A DNA stretch of 64,000 nucleotides, taken from the NCBI GenBank assembly GCA_045649455.1, contig JAZRPV010000058.1:1-64000 (forward strand), in the 5' to 3' direction. Below, in pieces: positions 25,418-33,654 of this stretch. The position numbers and the translations under genes were made by a program. Under the pieces are notes generated by a model, which had not been told where the DNA came from, searched no databases, and was given only the letters and a program-made list of their open reading frames with translations. The stretch is from JAEDES01 sp045649455. GTDB lineage: Bacteria; Bacillota_I; Bacilli_A; RF39; UBA660. How positions within the stretch are numbered: position 1 is the first letter of the stretch; each line of letters opens with the position of its first letter.

Positions 25418-27208
25418 CTAGAATCCTCCGCCTGAACCAAATGAATCTAATTCTTCTTTTGTTACGGCTACATTTATTCTCATACGACGAGAACCACATA
25501 CGAATAAAGCTTCTCCTTGAGAATAGTGTTTAATACTATCTTTTTCATTTTCATTTAAATCAATTAATTGACTTAAATCTTCAACTGCTTGTTTCTTTAA
25601 TCCCATTACTAAATAGTAAGAAGCATTATCGAAAATAGCTTTACCTTGAGTGATTACTGATGGTGCAGCAAAGTCACTAGGTTGTTGTGTAATGATAATT
25701 GTTCCTGTATTGTACTTACGAGCACGTCTTTGTACTTGAGCTAAGAAATCAGCTCCTAATACGTTATTTTCTCCTAATAACACGTGTGCTTCATCAATCA
25801 TCATTATTGTATCAATATTGTAATCTAAACATAGTCCCCATGCGAATTTAATTACATTAAAGAATAATGCATTTCTAATATTTGAATCAGTATTCATTAA
25901 TTCTTTAATATTAAATACCATGAAGTCACTGTTTTTACGAATTGTTGTATGACCATTGAAATAGAATTGTAATTCTTTTGTTAATGGTCTTACTTTTAAT
26001 TCAAGACGTTCCATAATATCACGTTCTTGAGTCATATCTGTCATTGACATTAAACGACCTCTAATTGTTGCATATACGTCAGAGAATGTTGGATAATCTT
26101 TTGATGTATAGTTTGAGAAATCTGTATTAAAGTCAATACCAAATCTTTTGTATGTATCTTGTACAACTTCACTAAACATTGTTAATACATCTTCTTGAAT
26201 AGATGGATCATAATATTTCATGAAAGCTTTTAAGAATTGAAGTGTTCTTGTTAATACTGTGTATCCAAGACCTTGTTTAATTTCTTCTTCATCAGCATCT
26301 ATAATTACTTCTAATGGGTTAATTAAACCAAATTGTCCACCTTTACCGATGTCAACACAGTCTCCACCAAATGCTTTTGTAATTTCACGATATTCATCTT
26401 CTGGGTCAACTACTACGATTTGACAACCATTTCTGATATGTGTTCTTAACATTAATTTAGCTGCTGTAGATTTTCCTGATCCTGATGTACCAAGAATAAT
26501 CATGTTAGCATTATTTCTGTTATGTTCTTTTCTTATCTTATATAAGAATTGATTAAATAAAATAACTCCTCCAGAGAAGTCTACTCCTAATAAAGTAGAA
26601 AGTCCTGGGTCTTTAATACTATCAAAAATAAATGGATACATTGCTGACATTGTTACTGATGGAATCGGTGTTCCAATTCTTTGTTCAATATCTTGAGATG
26701 GGAAAATTGGTAAAATTGATTTTAATACCTTTTCTTGTTCAAAACGTAAAGATACAGCTTTTAATTCCATTGCATCTAAGTAGTTTTTAACATTTACTTT
26801 CTTCATTTCAAGTTCTTCTTTTGTATCAGCAGTTATCATAATATGCATTTGGAAATCAAATACTTTTGATTGTCCACCTGCAATCATTGAAGTGAAGTAT
26901 TCCAAACTTTCAGCATCTTGTCTAATTCTTTCACGTACTGTTTGGTCTCTTTCAGTTCTATATCTTTCTTTCAAGTCTGCAACTTGTTTATTTAACATTT
27001 TAACCATTTCTTGAAATGGTACGGGGATGTGTTTTACAACTATTTTAATCCCAGGCATATTTGTTAATGAAGATAAATATCCTGGAGTAATATATTTTGG
27101 CCATGATACAACTGTTAAGATAGTTGCATATTTATCACTTATAAAAAATTCACTCGCCGAAAATTGTAATCCTTTTGGCGCTATTTGACTTCTTAATCCT
27201 GTACTCAT
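25418..27208 (-). CDS. virB4: VirB4-like ATPase, main (C-terminal) part
   Basis: Motor ATPase of type IV secretion, 596 residues. Walker A GTSGSGKST (240-248), Walker B MMIDEAHVLLG (470-479) and the QRRARKYNTGTIIITQQPSDF motif (about 492-512) are diagnostic. The first 200 residues correspond to the middle of a normal VirB4 N-terminal domain, while the real N-terminal part is encoded by the preceding 185-residue gene. The ATG overlaps that gene's TGA (ATGA), with GGTGAT six bases upstream, so the two are translated in tandem. It should act at the inner face of the membrane with VirB6 and VirB3. Confidence 0.93.
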   Translation of the reverse strand: MSTGLRSQIAPKGLQFSASEFFISDKYATILTVVSWPKYITPGYLSSLTNMPGIKIVVKHIPVPFQEMVKMLNKQVADLKERYRTERDQTVRERIRQDAESLEYFTSMIAGGQSKVFDFQMHIMITADTKEELEMKKVNVKNYLDAMELKAVSLRFEQEKVLKSILPIFPSQDIEQRIGTPIPSVTMSAMYPFIFDSIKDPGLSTLLGVDFSGGVILFNQFLYKIRKEHNRNNANMIILGTSGSGKSTAAKLMLRTHIRNGCQIVVVDPEDEYREITKAFGGDCVDIGKGGQFGLINPLEVIIDADEEEIKQGLGYTVLTRTLQFLKAFMKYYDPSIQEDVLTMFSEVVQDTYKRFGIDFNTDFSNYTSKDYPTFSDVYATIRGRLMSMTDMTQERDIMERLELKVRPLTKELQFYFNGHTTIRKNSDFMVFNIKELMNTDSNIRNALFFNVIKFAWGLCLDYNIDTIMMIDEAHVLLGENNVLGADFLAQVQRRARKYNTGTIIITQQPSDFAAPSVITQGKAIFDNASYYLVMGLKKQAVEDLSQLIDLNENEKDSIKHYSQGEALFVCGSRRMRINVAVTKEELDSFGSGGGF

Positions 27209-27762
27209 ACTGGCATCACCATTCCAAACTCTGTTGTGTCTCCCCCATTTAAGAAGTTATCCATAATAACTCTTAAGTCTGCATTGCTTGCTTGTGAAGC
27301 ATTTAGTCCACAAGTAGCTAATCCATTAATCATCATTCTTACTCTTTTTTGTAAAAGTTCAGGGTCTTTTGCTCTGAATAAGAAATAATATTCTGTATCT
27401 ACGATATTGTTATGAATAAATGTTTGTCCTTTTTCAATATCTTGTCTAATTAATTTTCTAATCGCTGGATTTTGTGTTTCATTGTAAAGTAGTTGCATTT
27501 GTGACATGTAAACAGAAATATCTACAGGTCTGTCGGCAACAACTAACCAGAACTCAAAATCTATCATATTATAAAAGTTCTTTAATCCTATTAATGTATT
27601 TTCTTGCGAAATACCATCTAAGATGAAGATATTTTTTGGAGATATCTTAACTCCTGCAACTTTATGATTATCACGTGTAATAATCATATTGTTTTGAATA
27701 CCTCTTAAAGGTAACCAATCTTCAGTATAACCACTACTTGGTTTTTTTGTTTTTGTAGCCAA
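27205..27762 (-). CDS. N-terminal part of VirB4, separate cistron
   Basis: 185 residues resembling the first domain of VirB4/TraC-like proteins (EDWLPLRGIQNNMIITRDN, then DFEFWLVVADRPVDISVYM). It lacks ATPase motifs. It ends in an ATGA overlap with the ATPase gene in a different reading frame. The start appears to be TTG (27762), 29 bases inside the PrgI-like gene, since no ATG or GTG occurs before the conserved region. Either VirB4 is stably split, as TraC-like plus VirB4-like pairs in some bacteria are, or the split is a recent frameshift; the ribosome site for the second part favours the former. Confidence 0.8.
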   Translation of the reverse strand: MATKTKKPSSGYTEDWLPLRGIQNNMIITRDNHKVAGVKISPKNIFILDGISQENTLIGLKNFYNMIDFEFWLVVADRPVDISVYMSQMQLLYNETQNPAIRKLIRQDIEKGQTFIHNNIVDTEYYFLFRAKDPELLQKRVRMMINGLATCGLNASQASNADLRVIMDNFLNGGDTTEFGMVMPV

Positions 27763-28054
27763 CTTTATAGCACCAACCTTTCCAACGATATGTTTGTCTG
27801 TTTGTTAAAAACTCGTATAGTTCAATTATTATATTCAGTACATTATGATAATAAGGTACTGGTAGTACCAAGAACCCGCATATTATTGCAGGGCTCAATA
27901 CTAAGATTGTAATGATTGGTGATGACATATCTGTTGTTGCCATCATAAATAATGAAACTAATATTCCACCAGCAAGGATTGCTAAATCATGGGGTTTAAA
28001 GAACCCTAGAATTAGTTTTCCTCTTTTTGTATTAGCAGGAATTAAATAATTCAC
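27734..28054 (-). CDS. PrgI/VirB3-like inner-membrane protein
   Basis: 106 residues with two close membrane helices (about 23-41 and 47-66) and the C-terminal YELVTxRxxYRWKGW-like segment (LTNRQTYRWKGWCY), characteristic of the PrgI family of Gram-positive T4SS. PrgI is the VirB3 equivalent that partners VirB4. The start is GTG at 28054 with GGGAG ten bases upstream. It overlaps the VirB4 N-terminal gene, which fits the known PrgI-VirB4 gene order. Confidence 0.88.
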   Translation of the reverse strand: MNYLIPANTKRGKLILGFFKPHDLAILAGGILVSLFMMATTDMSSPIITILVLSPAIICGFLVLPVPYYHNVLNIIIELYEFLTNRQTYRWKGWCYKVGYKNKKTK

Positions 28055-28077
28055 TTATATCACACTCCCTAATTTTA

Positions 28078-30129
28078 TTATTTTTTATTAGCTTGATTGT
28101 TAGCTCTTGCCATAATATTACGCATGTCAGTAGATTGATTTCTAACTGCATCATTAGCTTTTCCAATACTTCCACCGATAGAATCATATTCCATATATTC
28201 TCCAGTGTATGTTATTTCAGTATCAGCAAGCGCTTGTTTTGCATAACCCCAAGTATCTTGAAGTTTTCCATTTTTGAATTCATGTTTTGCAGAGTCGTAA
28301 TCTTGTTGGATATATCTTGCTGCTTGTGCATCTTCGATACCCGCCATTACGTTAGAATCAAATTCACTAACATTGAATGTATGACTTCCACCATCAGCAT
28401 CAACATATGTGAAGTTTCCAGCTGTATCTTTTGCTTGCATAGAAGCAGAAAGTTTTGAATAGTTGAATTTGATTCCACCAAGTGATCCATATTTTGATGG
28501 ATCCAAAACACCATAATCTCCTTTTTTCTTAGACTCATCAACAGCCATACTCTTGTATTTTTTAAGTGTATCTGCAGCTTTCTTATTGGCTTCAAGAATA
28601 TTTTGATTTTTAGTTGTAAGTGATTGTCCATGTAACATTCCATATGTACTATCTGCAAGACGACCACTATATGTTGAGTGGGCTGCTCTTTGCGCATTAT
28701 GCTGTTGTAATGCTTTGATTGCAGCTCCAGCACGATGGTCTTTAGCATCCATCGCAGCTGACATACCTTTATATCCACCTGTAATTCCATTTAGTAAAGC
28801 TGAACCTGCATTTCTAGCAAAATTGAATTTGCTTCCTGGATGTAACTCATTATTTTCTTCTTTTGCAGCTCTCCATCCAGCAGCAGCTGCTCCAACAGCT
28901 CCTGCTGCACCTACTCCAATACCAAATGCTTGTCCTAATCCTCCGAATAGTTTTCCACCATCGTCTTTCATACCAAATACTTGTTTAATGAACTTAGGTG
29001 CTTGTTTAGCGAATATGAATAATCCTAAGAATATAAAGATATATGTTAAGATTCCAACTATTCCTGTTGCTTGGTTAATTACTAATCCATTCTTTGTAAT
29101 ATCTTCTACTAAGAAAATTACGAAGTATATAATTGCTAAACGTAAGAATAAATCTAAATAAGTTGATGTTAATAATTTAGTCCATGAACTAAATGCTTGT
29201 TTTTCTCCACTTGGATCAATATAAGCAATAATTGGTATTGGTGCTAAAAGTCTTAATATAGCTAACTTAATAGCACGTACGGCAATATCAATTGTGAAGT
29301 TTAATAAGATATAAACAAATACTCCACCTACTATTGCTGAAATTAATCCTCTATATGCGAACATATAACGTTGATTACTGTTAAATACTTTGGCAACTAA
29401 TGATGCATCATCTGCATCACATTTTTTTGATGTTAGTCCAATTACTAATTCTGGATCAGCATATAGGTCTGTATAGATTTTCTTTGTATCTTCATCTAAA
29501 TCTTTACACATCCAGTTTGCTGATTTTGTTTCATCAGTCGCACCATCTTTTAAGTTTATTCGTATAAAACCTTTTAAAATTGTCGATGTAAATAAATTAG
29601 CTGATTGTTGTAATTTTTGTGTCTGATTTTTATTTGAACCACCGGTTTGCACGGTATTACCACCGTCGTTTGTACCGAGTATTAATCTACCTAATGTATT
29701 GTTAGATAAAATTCTGTTTTGTAACGAATATAATGTACCAAATAATAGACCATTATTATTAAGTTGAATTTCATATTCATTTCTTGCATTTGGTATATTA
29801 ATTGGAGCAATGATTGTTAACATTACTAAAGAAAACATAATACGATATATTATATTTCCGAATCCTTCTTTTTTATCTACAAATGTGTCAGGATTAACGA
29901 TACCTTTTACTATTGATACCGCTAATTTAAATATCATAAATACACCTAAGATTAATTGAACTCTACCATAGAAATTTTTTACAGTTTCATTAGTGAATAA
30001 TTCTGCTGATGCAACATTAAAGAATATTTGATACATCAACCCTAATAACCAATATACAACTGTATCTAATAGACGATAAATAGTTCTAATTATGTCTCCC
30101 CAGATGTTTGCTACTGTATTATCTGTCAA
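28078..30129 (-). CDS. virB6: VirB6/TrbL-like polytopic membrane channel protein
   Basis: 683 residues. About six to eight membrane helices lie between residues 15 and 410, with an extracellular loop at about 110-255 and the conserved central block VRAIKLAILRLLAPIPIIAYIDPSG (about 285-310), typical of VirB6/TrbL-like proteins of Gram-positive conjugation systems. A Gly/Ala-rich region (405-430) leads to a ~250-residue soluble C-terminus. VirB6 forms the membrane conduit with VirB3 and VirB4. The start is TTG at 30129 with GAGGTGAT five bases upstream; the ATG just before it runs into a stop after five codons. Confidence 0.9.
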   Translation of the reverse strand: MTDNTVANIWGDIIRTIYRLLDTVVYWLLGLMYQIFFNVASAELFTNETVKNFYGRVQLILGVFMIFKLAVSIVKGIVNPDTFVDKKEGFGNIIYRIMFSLVMLTIIAPINIPNARNEYEIQLNNNGLLFGTLYSLQNRILSNNTLGRLILGTNDGGNTVQTGGSNKNQTQKLQQSANLFTSTILKGFIRINLKDGATDETKSANWMCKDLDEDTKKIYTDLYADPELVIGLTSKKCDADDASLVAKVFNSNQRYMFAYRGLISAIVGGVFVYILLNFTIDIAVRAIKLAILRLLAPIPIIAYIDPSGEKQAFSSWTKLLTSTYLDLFLRLAIIYFVIFLVEDITKNGLVINQATGIVGILTYIFIFLGLFIFAKQAPKFIKQVFGMKDDGGKLFGGLGQAFGIGVGAAGAVGAAAAGWRAAKEENNELHPGSKFNFARNAGSALLNGITGGYKGMSAAMDAKDHRAGAAIKALQQHNAQRAAHSTYSGRLADSTYGMLHGQSLTTKNQNILEANKKAADTLKKYKSMAVDESKKKGDYGVLDPSKYGSLGGIKFNYSKLSASMQAKDTAGNFTYVDADGGSHTFNVSEFDSNVMAGIEDAQAARYIQQDYDSAKHEFKNGKLQDTWGYAKQALADTEITYTGEYMEYDSIGGSIGKANDAVRNQSTDMRNIMARANNQANKK

Positions 30130-30145
30130 TTTCCATCACCTCTTT

Positions 30146-30625
30146 TTACTCTAATCCACATGTTGGATCATTACTCATTCCAAATATATCTAGTATTGCT
30201 ATTGTTATTGTTGGAACAAAGAATAATAATGCTATAAGTATTAATCTTGTGATTAATTTCTTTTGGGCTTTTTTCATTCCATCATCATCGCTTGTTATAA
30301 TTACCTTGGCAAATTCTACACCACTTAATACAACAACAATTGCTGGTCCTAATGCTCTAATATAATTTAAAATTTGTTGTAATAACCACGCTACTGAATC
30401 AGGGTCACTAGTTGAACCTAAGATACTGTTATTACAGTCTGCTAATATTTGTACATTCTTATTTACAGTAGATGCTAAAAAGATGCTATCTTCTTGATAC
30501 CATTTTTCTTCCACTTTATAACTTGTATTATTTTGATTATACTCTTTAGCATCAACGGATGCAGGCATAAATAATAACGTCATAATTAATACTACTGCAA
30601 TGTATAAAATACGTTTGTTTTTCAT
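30146..30625 (-). CDS. VirB2/TrbC-like small membrane protein with signal peptide (b)
   Basis: 159 residues from 30625 (MKNKRILYIAVVLIMTLLFMP...VDA), chosen because GGAGTGA lies upstream and a signal peptide follows at once; a longer frame starts inside the terminator of the previous gene. After the signal come LADCNN, two membrane helices (about 90-110 and 128-150) joined by a Lys/Asp-rich loop (ITSDDDGMKKAQKKL), and DPTCGLE at the end. The Cys-helix-basic loop-helix-Cys layout is shared with the 109-residue gene upstream and the N-terminus of the NlpC/P60 protein at 50.3-51.2 kb, and fits the VirB2/TrbC pilin-like family. Confidence 0.82.
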   Translation of the reverse strand: MKNKRILYIAVVLIMTLLFMPASVDAKEYNQNNTSYKVEEKWYQEDSIFLASTVNKNVQILADCNNSILGSTSDPDSVAWLLQQILNYIRALGPAIVVVLSGVEFAKVIITSDDDGMKKAQKKLITRLILIALLFFVPTITIAILDIFGMSNDPTCGLE

Positions 30626-30671
30626 AAAAAGATCACTCCATATACATTTTATCACAATAAGTATAACAAAG

Positions 30672-30708
30672 AAAAAAAAAAATAGCAATGATACACTATT
30701 TTTTTTAT
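30672..30708 (-). terminator. Terminator between the two VirB2-like genes
   Basis: Minus-strand hairpin AAAAAATAG/CTATTTTTT with a ten-base loop, followed by a long T run, just after the stop of the 109-residue gene. It may be partial, allowing some read-through into the following genes. Confidence 0.65.
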
Positions 30709-30713
30709 TGATA

Positions 30714-31043
30714 TTATTTTGCTTGATTCCAGCAAGCTTCCCATCCACCAGTATTTCCAGTTTCTCCTGCTGAAATTAAGTTCATTACAACTGTTACAAG
30801 AACTACAACGAAATAAATAATTGCTGTATAAATAGCACGTTTAATAGCTCTTCCTTGAGCTGCTTTTACTTCTTTTTCATCACTTGCGATTACTGCTTTA
30901 GCAATATCAATTGTTACTAATAAAATAAGTACAATTGGCATGATTAAGTATAAAATCCAGAATAATCCTTTTCTTACTACTTTTACTAATGGTAATAATC
31001 CACCGCATGCATCAAGTGCTCCAATTTGAAATAAATTTGACAT
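30714..31043 (-). CDS. VirB2/TrbC-like candidate major pilin (a)
   Basis: 109 residues from 31043 (MSNLFQIGALDACGG), chosen because AGGAGAGG lies five bases upstream. Two membrane helices (about 25-47 and 68-92) are joined by a charged loop (IASDEKEVKAAQGRAIKRA), and the protein ends WEACWNQAK, with Cys near both ends. This is VirB2/TrbC-like. It has its own TTGACA-17-TATGAT promoter and a following terminator, so it could be made in excess over the rest of the machine, as expected for a major subunit. Confidence 0.85.
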   Translation of the reverse strand: MSNLFQIGALDACGGLLPLVKVVRKGLFWILYLIMPIVLILLVTIDIAKAVIASDEKEVKAAQGRAIKRAIYTAIIYFVVVLVTVVMNLISAGETGNTGGWEACWNQAK

Positions 31044-31067
31044 ACAAACCTCTCCTTTACTAAGAAT

Positions 31068-31096
31068 ATCATACATTATAACATTTTCTTTGTCAA
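31068..31096 (-). promoter_or_regulatory. Internal promoter for the VirB2-like gene
   Basis: Minus-strand TTGACA (31091-31096), 17 bases, TATGAT (31068-31073). It lies between the CpaE-like stop and the VirB2-like start. Confidence 0.82.
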
Positions 31097-31100
31097 TTAA

Positions 31101-32117
31101 TTAACGTCTAAACAAACCAAATACCTTTGATTCTTTCTTTTCTACGGGTTTTTCAGATACTAATCCAAGTCGTCTTAGTAATTCAACAACCTCGTTATTT
31201 TGCTTACGTTCATTAAGTGGTGGCATATTATAAAATACTTTTATTCCTGCTTCATATTCAAATTCGCTTAAATCCTTGCTGTTTAATAAACTTTTATTTA
31301 ATACAACTTTCTTATGTTTAAGTCGGTTGAATATACTTCTGTTAGTTTTTATTAACTTATTTAATTTTATTGTACTAGGTTCTACTAAGTAGATAACATC
31401 TGTACACATTGTTAAATCATCGTAATCAGCTATATCAACTAATAAAATTGCTCTTCCACGATATTTTTCAATTGTAGCTCTTATACTATCAGGATTTACT
31501 GATAACATATTTTTTTCATTGAAAATTGGAAAATCTTTTTTATTAATTTCCATGGCTATTACTTTTTCACCATAAATAGCATTTAATTCCTTTTTCATCA
31601 TATATGTTAATGTTGTGGAACCGGCATGCTCTGTAGCATTTTTTACACCGATAATTGTATTCATAGCGAATGTTGCATCTTTTTTTTCTTCAGTTTTATC
31701 AGGTTGTTTATTAGGATCTCTAATTACTCCTCCACCACCCATTTTTTGGATATGCTCTACATCTTGTAAGGTGTTTGGTTTTTTTAATAAATATTTAACA
31801 CCATCTGTATTAGTTGTAAAGTTATAAATTCCTAATGTTACAAGTGGTGCTAAAAATTGAGGAGTACACAAATTAGTTCCTTCAGGTAAGAATAAAACTA
31901 ATTTTTCTGGACCTAAACCTCTTGCTAAAACTTGGTATGCTTGAATATTATTGTAATCTTTTATTGATGTTACGTCTAAAATAATTTTTTCGCAGAAGAA
32001 ATCTTTAAACATTTCTACTATTTCGAATGCTGTATAATTACCTTGAATATTTTTGATTATATCAACATCTAATACTGCTAATTTTTGTTGTTGTTCATTT
32101 GTTACTATAACGTTCAA
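31101..32117 (-). CDS. cpaE: CpaE/TadZ-like ATPase with atypical P-loop
   Basis: 338 residues. The N-terminal part (about 1-125) looks like the receiver-like domain of CpaE/TadZ, and residues about 148-320 like a MinD/ParA fold. The P-loop region reads IIGVKNATEHAGSTTLTYMM, where canonical ParA has KGGVGKTT, so the Lys is absent, as in many TadZ proteins. TadZ localises the Tad machine to a cell site. The start appears to be TTG at 32117, preceded by GGTGAT five bases away; no ATG is available. It lies between the pseudopilin gene and the VirB2-like gene, at the junction of the Tad and T4SS halves. Confidence 0.78.
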   Translation of the reverse strand: MNVIVTNEQQQKLAVLDVDIIKNIQGNYTAFEIVEMFKDFFCEKIILDVTSIKDYNNIQAYQVLARGLGPEKLVLFLPEGTNLCTPQFLAPLVTLGIYNFTTNTDGVKYLLKKPNTLQDVEHIQKMGGGGVIRDPNKQPDKTEEKKDATFAMNTIIGVKNATEHAGSTTLTYMMKKELNAIYGEKVIAMEINKKDFPIFNEKNMLSVNPDSIRATIEKYRGRAILLVDIADYDDLTMCTDVIYLVEPSTIKLNKLIKTNRSIFNRLKHKKVVLNKSLLNSKDLSEFEYEAGIKVFYNMPPLNERKQNNEVVELLRRLGLVSEKPVEKKESKVFGLFRR

Positions 32118-32123
32118 GAATCA

Positions 32124-32582
32124 TCACCATCCAATTACTATTGGTTTTGTATCACCAGTTACTTGGAATATTTTAAGTCCTGGCATTATTTTATTGAAAA
32201 TTGGTATATCAATATTAATTTGTGTTACTATTTTGAAATAGGCTCTTTGCTTCATATCATCATTTGGCCCACCTGCTGTTGTAGTTATATCTACTCTTTT
32301 GAAACAATAACCATAATGGCAGTTCCATCCTGGTTCATTTATATTGAAGCTTGGTGCATTGTATCCTACTGAAGCCATATATTTTTGGATTTCATAGTTA
32401 CAAGTTCCTTCTGTTGCTGTATCATAACAGTTCCCTTCAAATTGTTCAAATGTAGTTATAATCTTATTTTTTACCCTAAATGCTTTTGTATAGTTAACAT
32501 TGAATGCTAAATATCCAGAAACGATTACAAGGAAAACAACGATTACCACGATATTGGCAATACCTCCAAAAGCATCACGCAT
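32124..32582 (-). CDS. TadE-like pseudopilin
   Basis: 152 residues: a short N-terminus MRDAFGG followed by one strongly hydrophobic helix (8-30), then an extracellular domain with four to five Cys (GNCYDTATEGTCNYE and WNCHYGYCF). This is the layout of TadE/TadF-like pseudopilins, which initiate or cap Flp pili. It follows the 55-residue pilin gene by 21 bases, as minor pilins often follow flp, and precedes the CpaE-like gene by six bases. The subfamily is not recognised. Confidence 0.72.
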   Translation of the reverse strand: MRDAFGGIANIVVIVVFLVIVSGYLAFNVNYTKAFRVKNKIITTFEQFEGNCYDTATEGTCNYEIQKYMASVGYNAPSFNINEPGWNCHYGYCFKRVDITTTAGGPNDDMKQRAYFKIVTQINIDIPIFNKIMPGLKIFQVTGDTKPIVIGW

Positions 32583-32603
32583 CTATAATACACCCTCTTT
32601 TTA

Positions 32604-32771
32604 CTAAATTTGTCTTTCGATCGCTACCATTCCAGTACCTGAAATGTTTTGCCATTGTGTATTCAAAGAATTTTGAATATTTGGCCACATTAACCAGAAA
32701 AATCCGATTACTGCTCCGATAGCTATTAATGTAATAACTGTTAAATTTAATTCTCCTGTTGCTGCTTGCAT
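32604..32771 (-). CDS. Flp-like pilin, 55 aa
   Basis: A very short gene encoding MQAATGELNLTVITLIAIGA, then a hydrophobic run to about residue 28, then a polar C-terminus ending MVAIERQI. AGGATG lies ten bases before the ATG. A hydrophobic helix after a short leader, total length 55 and position next to tadC fit the Flp pilins of Tad systems. A G-E bond at residues 6-7 could be the leader cleavage site, but the E(+5)-Y of classical Flp is not present. It has its own consensus promoter, separating it from tadBC upstream. No prepilin peptidase gene is seen in the window. Confidence 0.8.
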   Translation of the reverse strand: MQAATGELNLTVITLIAIGAVIGFFWLMWPNIQNSLNTQWQNISGTGMVAIERQI

Positions 32772-32802
32772 TAAATTTCACATCCTTTCATCCTATGATT
32801 AA

Positions 32803-32831
32803 ATTATATCAAAATTAAATTTTATTAACAA
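32803..32831 (-). promoter_or_regulatory. Internal promoter for the Flp-like pilin gene
   Basis: Minus-strand TTGTTA (32826-32831), 17 bases, TATAAT (32803-32808) preceded by TGA, an extended -10. It lies in the 76-base gap between tadC and the pilin gene. Confidence 0.8.
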
Positions 32832-32847
32832 TAATTTTAGTTTTACT

Positions 32848-33654
32848 TTACATATTGAACATCATCATCATTGCAATTAGGATAATTATCATTACACCAA
32901 CTCCAGTTACAACTAACATAATCATTGTTTGGCTTTCCATATATCCTAGACGTTCTTTATATTTAGTTTCTCTTGCTTTATTTTGTAATGATGAAACTGT
33001 CTTTGAGAACATCATTAAACGTTCTTGTTTCTTTTCTTGAGAACCTAATCCAAGACGATATAAAAGTCTCATCATACGCATTGAATCTCTTACTGGGTAT
33101 GTATTTGCAAATTCCATATAAGGTTCAATTGTTGAATCTCCAGAATTAATTCTATCAATTAATTTTCTTAGACCAGGTCTAAAGATTTCTGGAGCATCCT
33201 CTATTGATTTTCCTAGCGCTACTGGTACAGTGTAGTGTTGAATCAAAATTTCCAAACTCTTTAAATAGTATGGTAACATTATGTCAATTTCATGCAAATG
33301 TTTTTTATAATAACCTTTTAATTGTGTATAATTACTTTTAAACATGAAATATGCTACTACTGTAGATAACACTAAATTTAGGAAGAATTGTGATGACATT
33401 AGTCCACCAGATGATCCTCCTAATGAAAATGCTAATACCATGAAGAATGCTATGATTGCAGATGATATTCTTTTCGAATATAAAATATCTGCATCAGCTT
33501 CTTCACCATATCTAGCGGCAACTAAGAATGAATAATCTTCTTCTCTTAGCATTTCTAATAATTTTTCATTGTCGGCAAAGAATTTATTTTTATCGATGGT
33601 TTTGTTATATGATAATACAAATAATATTATCGCTGCTACTATTAATATTTCCAT
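32848..33654 (-). CDS. tadC: TadC-like pilus assembly membrane protein
   Basis: 268 residues of the type II secretion F (T2SSF) family: membrane helices near 1-15, 70-110 and 240-268, and a cytoplasmic helical domain between them (KSLEILIQHYTVPVALGKSIEDAPEIFRPGLRKLIDRINSG-type pattern). It is the platform partner of TadB under the CpaF ATPase. Its ATG overlaps the tadB stop by one base (TAATG). Confidence 0.85.
   Translation of the reverse strand: MEILIVAAIILFVLSYNKTIDKNKFFADNEKLLEMLREEDYSFLVAARYGEEADADILYSKRISSAIIAFFMVLAFSLGGSSGGLMSSQFFLNLVLSTVVAYFMFKSNYTQLKGYYKKHLHEIDIMLPYYLKSLEILIQHYTVPVALGKSIEDAPEIFRPGLRKLIDRINSGDSTIEPYMEFANTYPVRDSMRMMRLLYRLGLGSQEKKQERLMMFSKTVSSLQNKARETKYKERLGYMESQTMIMLVVTGVGVMIIILIAMMMMFNM

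Noticed and set aside
25418..27762. virB4 as a frameshifted pseudogene
   Set aside because: The two parts overlap as ATGA, the second has its own ribosome site, and neither shows stops or decay. It is kept as a split gene, with a sequencing error not fully excluded.
28347..28790. A 147-residue second frame inside virB6
   Set aside because: It lies on the same strand within the soluble tail of virB6, has no ribosome site and no recognisable domain; a shadow frame.
32575..32781. A 68-residue frame overlapping the Flp-like pilin gene on the same strand
   Set aside because: It is polar, Arg/Asn/Ser-rich without family pattern, and the alternative 55-residue frame has a pilin-like helix and a better ribosome site.
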